Assembly (NCBI GenBank): GCA_025345505.1
Contig: JANVCC010000011.1
Coordinates: forward strand, 10,514,184 to 10,578,183
Source: Todiramphus chloris collaris
Lineage: Eukaryota > Chordata > Aves > Coraciiformes > Alcedinidae
Length of the DNA: 64,000 nucleotides
Direction of reading: 5' to 3'
Shown: piece by piece, positions 28,463-38,540 of the stretch
Position numbering within the stretch: the first letter of the stretch is position 1
Layout: each line of letters starts with the position of its first letter
The notes under the pieces: model-generated
What the model was told of the DNA's origin: nothing
Databases searched by the model: none
What the model saw: the letters and a program-made list of their open reading frames with translations, nothing else
Made by a program: the position numbers and the translations under genes

Positions 28463-28494
28463 GGGGACGGGGTGGAGGGCTGGGGAGGAGGGGA
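28463..28494 (+). other. G-quadruplex-forming motif at the island edge
   Basis: Several runs of three to four G separated by one to four bases on the plus strand (GGGG, GGGG, GGG, GGGG, GGGG), which fits the G3+N1-7 quadruplex pattern. It lies at the right border of the CpG island, a usual place for such motifs near transcription starts. Confidence 0.6.
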
Positions 28495-28760
28495 GGGCGG
28501 CAATAACAAGCAGCTTTTTCTATGAAGGGGTTTGGGTGGCGTGAAGGGGGCTGTTTTGAGGCGGATTTCTCCCAGTTTGGGGCATAATAAACCCCACTCA
28601 TTTATGAAGCTGGGGAGTGTTTGAAAAAGAGCCACGGTGATTTGGGTGGGAGCTGCCAGGCCCTGCAGCCTGCACCGGCACAGGGAGCTGAAGGATGACG
28701 CCTTGCCCAGGCTTCGCTGTGCGGGACTCTGTGAAGCAGGTGGAAAAACCATGAGCGGAT

Positions 28761-28782
28761 GTTACCCAGATAAATGGGTAAC
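28761..28782. other. Perfect inverted repeat GTTACCCA / TGGGTAAC
   Basis: Two 8-base arms, GTTACCCA and TGGGTAAC, are separated by six bases (GATAAA). It lies just right of the CpG island, between it and the signal-peptide exon candidate. It could be a dimeric protein-binding site or a hairpin in a 5' leader. Confidence 0.6.
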
Positions 28783-29136
28783 ACGGCCTCGCCTTCTGCG
28801 GGGATTTTCTCTGTTTGGTAATAAAGGCTTTCAGATGACAGAGAGCGGTGTCATTGTATTGACTAATTCAGCTGGAGTTCTCCTCTCCGCAGCGTAAGGG
28901 CATGCCGGTGTCTGGGAAAGATTGCAGAAGAAATTACAACACCACTCAAAAATTGTCTCCACTCCCTTTAGCTACACAACTGTTTTCCTTAGAGTCACCA
29001 ACTAATCGATTCCAGAGCGGAGGCTCTGTATTAAAGAAACTCTGTGGCTAGCTGGGCTTGTCAGCACCCGCTCACCCTAGCACAGATCACCTTGGCCGGT
29101 CCTGGCTCTCTTGGACTAAAGTCTTCTCATTTTCAG

Positions 29137-29214
29137 CAGAAAGGATGGGTGTCTCCACCTGGATCCTCGTGGGACTGCTTTATTTCGCAAATCCTATAGT
29201 ACTCAGGCCACAAA
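29137..29214 (+). CDS. Candidate signal-peptide-coding exon, gene not identified
   Basis: A pyrimidine-rich tract ending TTTCAG (acceptor at 29135-29136) is followed by a short leader and an ATG at 29145 with A at -3 and G at +4, a strong Kozak context. The translation MGVSTWILVGLLYFA... starts with a short polar end, then a hydrophobic core of about ten residues (WILVGLLYFA), then a more polar tail, the pattern of a secretory signal peptide. A GT donor follows at 29215 (AAA before GTAAAA). If no splicing occurred, the frame would stop at 29276 with no further domain. The exon lies about 0.65 kb right of the CpG island, as expected for exon 2 of a gene with a non-coding first exon. A possible exon-1 donor (GC before GTAAGG) ends at 28893. 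I do not recognise the protein. A secreted or membrane protein is the inference. Chance occurrence is possible. Confidence 0.35.
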
Positions 29215-29276
29215 GTAAAATAGTGTCTTACAATAGAAGTAAAAATTCATCTGACAATTTCTATTTGTTACAGTAA

Positions 29277-31154
29277 TTTTCTTTTAAACACAGGAAATTA
29301 ACTTTTTCTATCCAAGGAGAAGATTGAAGTTGTTTTATGTATTTGCTCCTTCAAAAAGCAAATTTGAGGCATGAACATATATATTTTGAAGGTGTTAGTA
29401 AGCAAGAAATGTGTATAATTATATTCAATCTGATATATAAAGACTTGCTGACAATAATGACTTACAGACCATCATTCACACTGATTATAACTAAAGCAGC
29501 TGGGAAATGTCAGAGCAGATATTTTTCTCCCTCAGAAAGGCCAGCTCTTCTAAGTGGAAAGTTTCCACAGAAACACGCTGGTTTCCAAGGGAATTTTCAT
29601 CAGAAAAACCCCTAAGACCTGTCTCAAGCTTCTTTTCAAGGGAGACAAGACATCATAGCCCCTGCACAGGCCACTGTCCTGGTGTTGAGAGCCCAGAAGG
29701 AGGCAGCACCATGGCGTGCCCTTCTGCCAACTATGTTGGGGAGCATCTGGCAGAGTCTGGGCAACAGCAGTTGCTTCCCCACAGACCTTTTAATCCTGTA
29801 AATAGTCGACACAGGGTGGCACTCCCTGATCCCAACAAAATCATTCCATGTTGCAGCATGTGCTCCCACTCCATCTCACTGGGCTCGAGTGTCTCGTGAA
29901 ACTCCAACCCAATCAGCTTGTCCCCGCTTATAGAAGGACAACCATTGCTAGCTTGCAGGGGAAGAAATGCAGTAAAATTAGAAGAGATAAGGACATTTTG
30001 TCTCCAGATATATCCTGCGCAGTTGCTATGGTTTTGCACATTCTGAAGTTGTTTTGCCTCATCAGCATTAAAAGCTGTCATAATAATCAAAGCCATCAGC
30101 TGAAGAGTAGGGAACTCGATACATGTGCTATGTGCTTGCTCCAGGGATTCTGTGTCAAGATACGCCACAGGTAGTATTTTTCAGAGTCTATTAGATCTTC
30201 AGGCCTCCTTCACACTGACCTGCAAGGCAAGTTCTTACATCTTTCCCTTGTTTCAGCAGGACTAAAAGCTCTCTCATGAATGAGAAAGCTTCACATATAG
30301 TTACGTGTTGCATGTGCACTGATAAATTATCAGTAATTCCCTTTCCCTCACTTTTTTGCATAATTATTTCACCTCTCTCACCTACAGTGCAAGTGATGAA
30401 TCTTCAGTGTAATAAGTTCTTACTTCCCTGAGAAAGGGAAGTGTCTTTCACTGAGACTGGGGACAACCCAACCTCTTTAAGCATGTGAGTTATTGTGACA
30501 ATAAGGGGAGCTTTTTATACTGTTGTTACAATTACCCTTCCAGAACATGACTGACTGTCTTCTCTCTTATGATTTACTACCAGTTGTTGGTTCTTCACAG
30601 GGTTAAAAAAAATAAAGAGCTCAAATTTTTCTTATTTCAGTGAAATTGCAATGGATGCTGTCCATTTTCAGAAATACCTGACACAGCTTAATTCTGAAGA
30701 ATGCAAAGGGCATGAGGAACTTTAGGGATTTTCTCTAAGACCTTTTTACCGTGACTCTTGTAAAATTCATGAAACTTGAGGTGTTCATGAAATGCCAAAG
30801 AAATGGTGCATCTTTAAGGTCCCAGTTTGTCACCTTGCATGAACTCTCAATATAAGGCCAGTAGTAAAATGAAGATTAAAAAGGTTATGAAAAGAATTAA
30901 TGGTACTTTTTTAAGATGCTAATTTTTTGTGGCTGATGTTCAGATGACAGGTGACCTTATAAAACCTACCCAGTGATAAAGATTAAACCTGCCATTTTGG
31001 ATCACATACAACAAAAGCACCAAGTCTGAAGTATTTGTACTCAAGGTACCTGCAGAATGTCACGAGATTTAGATATTTTTTTAGTTGTTTATCTCACACA
31101 CTCTTTCATCTTTCTCCTACAAGAAGGATTCAATTTACTGAGTCACAGCAAAAA

Positions 31155-31187
<33 letters not shown>

Positions 31188-31992
31188 CAGGATTTTATCA
31201 GCAGGGCTATATGCAAAAACTATGTGCTACTTCACTGGAAACCAATGGCACCGGTCCAGTAACTAACATATGCTATGGCGATGGTAACACTACATGGGAG
31301 TGAGGGGCTGGGCTGCGGGGTGAAAGGAAATGCTAAGCAAAGTACATGGTAGACAGAGCGAGCTATTCCAGGTTTATCTTCACAGCGCTATTTTTAAGTT
31401 TTCAGATGAAATTTGCACGGCTTACCTCGATACAGCCCTTCTTTCTGTAGCTTTGGAAATGAGCACAGCACAAGCACATGGAAAATACTTCCCAGTTACA
31501 GTGTGAACAAGCTAAGCAGGAGGGACTCGCTGCAAGATTATCATCCAAATTGCCATCTGCCCAAGGGAAGGGACAGCATGTAGTTGCACTATTCCTGGAG
31601 CAAAGAAGGGACCAGGTAGTTACCAAGTCTTCCTTGCTCACTTCATAAAGTTATTACAGCCCACCTCAGGAGGTATGCTTCTGCACTGGCTTGTTCATGC
31701 TGCCAGTGGCTTTAGCAAAGACACAGGCAGATTTCTGTTTGTGTCCCTGCCTCAAAGTTTCTTTATTGCAACACCACCAATTTTGTGGTGAAGAGGTGGG
31801 AAATAATAACAAAAAGCAGGACCAAAAATGCATCAGCCTGAAACAGGAGAAACAGAAGGCAGGATGAGACTGTGTTTCCCCCTGTACACCTACAACATTC
31901 TCTTAACCTTCATCCTCTGAAGACAGTCACGGGCCAGCCCATCACATTTTGTATTGTTTACCATGGATGCAGGTCCTTCAAGTAACAGGGTA
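29277..31992. other. Non-coding stretch right of the CpG island
   Basis: No further exon of the candidate rightward gene is recognisable. The open frames at 29507-29899 and 29731-30168 on opposite strands overlap and show no domain. The stretch contains one long A-rich tract at 31150-31186. Confidence 0.5.
31150..31186. repeat. Poly(A) tract, A24-G-A12
   Basis: Twenty-four A, one G and twelve A in a row. A tract of this length may be the tail of a retroposed sequence inserted on the plus strand, but upstream there is no AATAAA within the usual distance and no recognisable element body. It is called as simple sequence. Confidence 0.85.
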
Positions 31993-31998
31993 GTTAGG
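31993..31998. repeat. Target-site duplication, left copy (GTTAGG)
   Basis: This 6-mer directly precedes the LTR and is identical to the 6-mer that follows it at 32351-32356. Both together mark a single host site duplicated at integration. Confidence 0.85.
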
Positions 31999-32350
31999 TG
32001 TGGATGCTGAAAAGCTGCTAGCAGAGGAATTTTCCTAGGTTCTCACAATATTCAGTGAGAATCCTGCCTTTCTCACACGTGTTATGAGAAACAGTAGGAT
32101 GGTTTTGTAAACTAGACTAACGCCTGGTGTTTTGCTAAGTTCTGTTTACGGTACATTGTAAAAATATTTTGAAATAGGTGCTGTAGGACTTTAGCCAATC
32201 ACCCTAGGAGATGGGTGATCACTGACCAATTGCCCTATGGTGCTAAGGTATATAAAATGGGGTTGTAAATTAATAAAGTTGCTTCTTTTGCCTGCTCTTG
32301 CTGAATTTATATGTTGCTGCATCTCTCCTCTCCCGGCATAAACAGCGACA
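31999..32350 (+). mobile_element. Solo LTR, avian ERVK/alpharetrovirus-like, plus strand
   Basis: The 352-bp segment starts TGTGGATGCTG and ends AACAGCGACA and is flanked on both sides by the identical 6-mer GTTAGG (31993-31998 and 32351-32356). A 6-bp target-site duplication is typical of ERVK-type integration. Inside, in order, are CCAAT boxes (32195-32199, 32226-32230), a TATATAAAA box (32249-32257) and AATAAA (32272-32277), spaced like compact avian retroviral LTRs. No primer-binding site, gag, pol or env follows, so it is a solo LTR. The intact duplication suggests a fairly young or well-preserved insertion. A 7-base inverted repeat (ATCACCC...GGGTGAT, 32198-32219) overlaps the first CCAAT box. 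Confidence 0.85.
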
Positions 32351-32356
32351 GTTAGG
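32351..32356. repeat. Target-site duplication, right copy (GTTAGG)
   Basis: Right-hand copy of the 6-bp duplication that brackets the solo LTR at 31999-32350. Confidence 0.85.
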
Positions 32357-35300
32357 ATGAATGTCAGGTCTGAATTATGGTAAAAGTAGTCTGAATACCT
32401 GTTCTTTACATAAACAAAGGCTTTTGTAAAAATTATTTGGTCGCTTAACAGTGGAACTGGACCATCAGAGAAGAGTAAACTCCTACAGCCTCTTCTCTCA
32501 AATGAATGATCTATCTACAAAGAGCAATTCGCAGATCAAACCCTTAGGACGGTAAAAGGGAAAGGCTGTTCAGTTACTCAGTGCAATCTCCACCACAAGC
32601 TCTAGCCTAGACCATGGGTGTAGAATCACAGAGCACCTCATTCAAAACAATCCGCACAGCTGCTAAGCAACTTGTAAACAGATAAAAAGCTAAATCTGTA
32701 ATTAAAACTGCTGCCAGTCGTTAGCTGTTGCCAAGGTAGGTGAGGGTGTAGGAAAAGTCAAGAAAAGGTCATTCCATCCCTCACTTTGCTGCCTTCATGC
32801 TCTGAGCTGCTTTTATTCCAGAAGTGGTCAGACCCTAGAGGCTATCCAGTTTCTTATCCTGTTAAGAAGCTGGCCCAGCAGGCATGGACAGATAAATTAT
32901 TCCAGTGAAGCCCCTTCCTCTCCATCATGCTCCTCATACTAGCTTGCTTCTGAGAGAATTTCTCCTGCAAACCCACATCAGTGAGATTCCACTTTGCTGT
33001 GGAGCAGAAACTGGGAGGCAGCAGGTTACACCAGCGTTACTGCCATTCCCTGCTGTCAGAGAGGCATGAAGAGCTCATGGGGAAGCTGAGCACTGGGTCT
33101 GACACTTACAAACTATAAGCGAGGCTAGCTGCAATGTCTACAAGCATAAAACTTTCATTCAGTTTCTAAATGTTCTGCTTCACAGAAATCAAAAGCTTCC
33201 AGTAGTCCCTCAGGGGCTTACCTGCGATCAGAAAATAATTTTATCTAGCACAGATGATTGTTGGACGTTACCATGGTCAGGCTGGGCAACTTCCCAGAGA
33301 CAGATAGCCCATTGAACAACATTACCGTTATGCTGGGTTTGCTTCTGTGCTATGTGGATGTATAATTCAAGACAGTGAGATGAAACTTAGCACACAGCAT
33401 TCTAGTTATTTTATTCCTAGCTGAACAATTACAGTCAGCCAGTCATTTTATATCTATATATAGCACTTAATCCATATTGCAATAATTCATGTACCGTGTT
33501 ATACTGCTGCACTGAGCCTCTGCCAGTTTCAGGTCAGTCACCTCTGTCAAGTCCCATAGGATATGAAGGCCTGTAAGACCTATTCAAAATCATTCTCCAC
33601 CCTGGATGGCCATATATGATGTAGCTTCCATCACCAAATCAGGTGCCAGGGGAAGAGCCACTGATGTGGAGAAAGGCTGTTGGAAACAGTATTCCTCCCT
33701 GCATCATAGCAGCTGCTGAACTTACGCTCTATTGTTTTCTAAATCTGCACTTGCAGTGGCTTCCTGGACAGCCTCTTATTTTAACTGAAATTACTTTCAA
33801 TGACACTAAGCTGGGGGAGGGGACTTAGAGGTAAAGCAGCATATTTTATGCTTATAGAAGTGATAACGATGTTCAGAGAGCAGATTAACAGGGCTCTCAT
33901 AAAGATGGTAGTGAAGGCGGAAGACAGAGCTTTCATTTCCATAAAGCATCAAGCAAACCCTTCTTTACTGCTATCACAATCTGCTGTTGTCTCTAACTAT
34001 TTATGTTTATTTTTATGTATTTATTATGAGTTTGTCCCCTGCTGTCAAGGAGACAGGCTTCTGCTCCATACCTTTCAGGAATACATTAATCCTGGTGATC
34101 AGTTAATATAGGCAGAGGGAACAGAGCAAGGGGAACACAAGCTGCAGCAGCCTAGTGCAGTGTAAATCCTGGGAACTAACTGAACCAGACAGATGAGCCA
34201 GATTCCGGGAAGCATTCTTAGTCCTGACAGTTAAGAGCAATGAGAAAGCACAGAACCCAAAATTACTCTCCTAGGTAGTAACAGACTTTGGTTTTTTTCT
34301 CCAAATGGAAATGCAATTAATGCATCCAAAGCTGGGACTTTGCAACAACAAAATCCAAGTTGTTTCAGAGTTAATTCTCATTTCTGTTGTTGGCCCCAAA
34401 AAGCAGGTGTCATCATGGACTGTTGGCTGCCTTCTCTTGTGCACAGGGGACAATGATTAGAACAGCATGAAAAGCCCGGTGAAGCCACCAAGTGCTGGCA
34501 TGTGGCAGTCTGCCTAACAGAAAAGCAGTGGGGGGAATAGTCTCTAGATGGGTGATATCACTGTAAATAAGCTTTAGATTAGCACAAAGAGAAATTCATC
34601 TGTTAAAACCTTACTTTTTTTCCTATTTGCTTGGATGCCAAATTTCCTGTAACTCCACTGGCTGTATGACTAGTCATGCCTGTTAACATTTTTCCCACTG
34701 ATGATGAACTGAAGTCAAGTTACGTTCATCTCACTCATTACAAACACAAAAGCACTGAAGGGAATCCTAGACTCTGAAATCTCCTATTTCTGGACTATAT
34801 GACTTTTATCTTCTTCTAAGCCCTATGAATGCCTTAACATTATAATATTTTTTAACAATGTGATAATTTAATCCTTGCCTTGCTGGTTTGTCATAGGGAC
34901 ATGAGTGATGAAATCAGCTGTTTTGGGAAATGCAGGGATCAGGTACACAAACAAGCTCTAGTAACTGCAATTGAAATGTCTCCCCCACTCCATACCTCCT
35001 CTCCACAGCCTCCATAGCAACCATGTTTGCAAAGGTTCTCAAAAATTCAATCTTCAGGGAGAAGTAATCCCCTAAAATCACAGTCAAAATCTGAAACAAG
35101 AAAAACAGTGAATTCCTGCACAAAAGGAAACATCACAAAATCCGAACTTCCAAGTCACACATCAATTCTAATTTTACAGCTGATAACCAGTTTTCACCAT
35201 CAGTATAGCCTTGTGATGCTTTTAAAAACTAGAAGGGCGGGAGGACTTTTCAGTGCAGCTTCACTGAAACCTGTGTCTAATGATAATTTAAAGTAATTTA

Positions 35301-37054
35301 TAACTCATAAAGCACTCACAGTAAGGCCAGCATCACAACATCTACTGATATTTATGAGTATGCAGAGCCCAGTTCTATTAATATGAATAATATGCAGATC
35401 ATTAATGAGATAAAAGAGTCTTTATTGTTCATCTTTCATTAAAAATACTAAGGGAGAGATTTGCAACCTACTGACATCTGGAATTATGGTTTGTGTTATC
35501 TGCAGATTTTGCTTCATTTGCACAGAATGGGTCAAATCATAAGTGGTTTATGGTGCTCTTTAACATACAGCTATGGCATAAATAAGCTGAAAAGACAGAT
35601 GCTAGGCAAGTCAGCAGTTTACCAATTTGACATTCACTGCATTTGCAAGGTTAACACAACTTCTGTCCTGAACAAAAAGAAATCAGGGGCTTCTGTGTTG
35701 CCACTGAACCAGATGAGTGCTGGTTTTGAAAGGAGAAAGGGCACAGCTGTCACACAGGAACCTGCATTATAGCAGAGAAAAGGCCCAAAGGATAAATTTA
35801 AAATTCTCTGCTTTCCAAGGCAGTATTTATGCAAAATGTATGTATGAAAAAGTACTTACTGAACATTGTTTATTGCCTTTCATTTCAAGAAAAATGTAGT
35901 GGTTACAGAAAAGCAAGCTTCAAACTTTCTTAAAAAAAAAACCATCAAGCCTGAATTAGTAATTCTGGAGTAAGGTCCTTAGACCATGCAAAGAGGAGAT
36001 GCCTTTAAAACCAGGTCTGTCTATACCACAAAAATAATAACAACAAATACCTCACTAAAGCAGCAGGCAAAGCCAATGTGAAGTCACACTTCCTGCATTT
36101 ATCTTCTCTCTTTTTAATTTACAGCAGCAACACTTTGTCTTTATTTTGCTAGATTGTCATTCCTGGTATTGTATATTGTCCAGTTCCTCTGATGACATTT
36201 TGTTTCAGATGTCTGTAGATCCACACCACAGTAGCAGCAGCATTACTCTCATGATATAGTGCTGCAACCCCTACAACTGTGTACCATTAGGGCAAGATCA
36301 TTTTAATGCTCTTGTAAACATCATCAGAGAGCCAGAAGACAGTTTGTGTTTGTTTTACTGTCACAGACTAAACTGCCTTATTCCAACCCTGTCCATCAAA
36401 TTAAGTGTTGGATCGGGTACAAAGTACTCTAAAACTGCCAACTCCAGGCTAGCTTGAACTTTAATAAAACCAGGCAACCACTTTCTAGTGCAGACACTGC
36501 AAGCTTATCTGTGGTAATTAGGTGTTTATTGATAGGGTACCCTTTCTCCGTCATACACAAGACTGCAATCCCCATATTGGAGACACAGCACTTTGCTCCA
36601 AAAGGCTTTGTTGCAGGTTTTATAATTCATATTGGCAGAACATTCAGGTAGCTCATTTTTCCCACATAGAGAAAATGTAGGTGTATAAAACATTGGATGA
36701 ACTTCCTACATAAACCAGCTTACATTTTTATGTAAAAATACTGAAAACATTTAGTCCAAAATCTTCCCCTCTGAAGTTGCTCTTGTTTTTGACCCAGAAA
36801 GAATGAGGAATCTTGGTAGAGTGTTGAAAGAGAGTTTTTTCTGTCCCAATCATTGGAAGGGACAGTATGATTTTTAGGAAAAAATCGTCCTTTTCTCTTG
36901 GAAAGACAAAATACTCAGTTCAGCTCACAACAGTTATCTATAAAACACAAAACTGTCAACAAAAACATGGTTGCTGAGAGGGGTTTTCAGGACTTAGCCA
37001 GGTGGGAGAAACAGGAGGCACACCATGAACACAGCTAGCCATGGGGTGGGAAAC

Positions 37055-37086
37055 ACCAGGCTACAAAGCCACCAGGCTACAAAGCC
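37055..37086. repeat. 16-bp tandem duplication, two copies
   Basis: Two perfect copies of ACCAGGCTACAAAGCC stand head to tail, followed by a third start (ACCAGACT) that soon diverges. It is a recent local duplication, since the copies are identical. Confidence 0.9.
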
Positions 37087-38077
37087 ACCAGACTGAAGTT
37101 TCTTCTGCAAGGTGTGGTAGTGGCCACAGAGTATCCAGGAGGGTGTGCTGCGGTGGAGGTATACCCCGGACTATACTTTAGGCACTGCTGTAGGAAGTTG
37201 AGAAGGAAGCTTCATCTGCCCAGTCAAAGGCCAGGTATATATTAAAAATATTATCTGGAAAGAACTGTAGTCACAGGGAGCAGGAAAGCACAGAGATAAT
37301 TAATGCATTTTCTCAATGCTGAAAAGCTGCCTGTGGCCAGTCTCCAGAAACAACGTGGGTAACGAGGAATTCTGAATGACTGCACACTCGAGCACATTTC
37401 TTTTAGCCTTCACTCTTGATCTTTTGTGTTCACTTTCTGTAAACAGCAAAGTGTTCAAAGCTAAGCTCCACTGCTCATGGAAAGCAAGATGTTAGCTTGC
37501 CTCTCAGCTGCAATCAAAATTTGAATTGTATGTTTAATAAATTGGGGTTGTGATGGTTAATTGCAAAAGCTAACAAAAGTACCTCCTAGGATTTGCATAG
37601 CAATCCTATACAGGAGGAGCTTAAAAGTAGAACCATCAAATATTCACAAGTGCATGTAACCTGTTCACTTGCATCCAGATGCTCTCTCCCGTACCATGCT
37701 GTGCAGGAGCTGCCACTAAAATCAGCACAATTCCCCACACAAAATGTTACTCAACTTGAGTAAAGGTGACAGAATCAAACCCTTGAGGGGGGAGGGGGAT
37801 GAGAAAATCCAGTATTAGTTTGAATAATTAATGTATCTGAGAATATCCTAATCTTCTTATGAAGAGAGAGGCAAAATCTAAATACATTATTCATGATGAA
37901 TTTTTCAGTCAGCTGTGTGTGAATTATCCTGGGAATATTTTGCTGGCTTTTAAAACTTCTCCCTTAAACCAGATAAATCTAGCCTGGGAAAAACATTCCC
38001 TTCAGTGGCCAGACACCTTTTCAAAGTAGTCTGTCAGTCAAAGATAAATTTAAAACATTTTTTTAGTATTCATTTCT

Positions 38078-38159
38078 ATTGTAGCAGTATCTAGAAATCC
38101 CAACAATATATTTGCATTATTGTAGCAGCATGTAGGGATCCCAATAATAGCTTCTCATT
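38078..38159. repeat. 41-bp diverged tandem duplication
   Basis: Two adjacent 41-base units, 38078-38118 and 38119-38159, both begin ATTGTAGCAG and share the core ATCCCAA. By eye they differ at about nine positions (near 78% identity) with no gaps. The shared spacing without indels suggests an old duplication. Confidence 0.75.
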
Positions 38160-38523
38160 ATCTTCACTGCTGTACAGACAAAGATGTGACTATAGAGCTG
38201 TCAGACTCAAAGTATAAATGTATCCTAACTACATGAGATTTTGTAAGTCTGAATCTAAAACTCTAGAAAGAAGAACTAATGGCTGAGTAAGCGTACAATT
38301 ATATATCTATACCTTCAAGACCATGTCCATGAAAAACAGTGTATTTTCAATGTCACAACTGCTGCATGAGGTGAGGCAGAATTGTTTCCTAGGACTCCTT
38401 CAGTAAGCCCTACTGACAAAACCTGAGAAGCTCAAGGGAAGGATGCATCTATGAATAAACAAGATAGCTGGATTTCACTTCTTGAGCTCTAAAATCCCTT
38501 GAGCATAAGAGACTTACTAAAAC

Positions 38524-38540
38524 TTTTTTTTTTTTTTTTT
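38524..38540. repeat. Poly(T) run of 17
   Basis: Uninterrupted T run followed by CAG. It resembles a splice acceptor, but no open exon with a donor is evident after it. Confidence 0.9.

Larger units (their letters stand above)
27900..28500. promoter_or_regulatory. CpG island, probable gene promoter
   Basis: This is the only strongly GC-rich segment of the window. It is dense in CpG dinucleotides, with CCGCGG sites, GC-box-like GGGCGG motifs and repeated GGCGGGC units around 28297-28325, and it has no TATA box. Such islands in vertebrate genomes usually mark transcription starts, often in both directions. Inside it, two minus-strand splice-donor consensus sequences (exon ends at 28053 and 28251) suggest a first exon of a leftward gene. 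To its right, a rightward signal-peptide exon candidate starts at 29145. The many long open frames here on both strands (up to 321 codons) follow from the scarcity of AT-rich stop codons and are not taken as genes. Confidence 0.8.

Noticed and set aside
27787..28752. 321-codon minus-strand open frame across the CpG island
   Set aside because: GC-rich DNA has few stop codons, and several frames on both strands are open here. The product is low-complexity Pro/Gly/Ala/Arg and the frame runs straight through strong splice donors.
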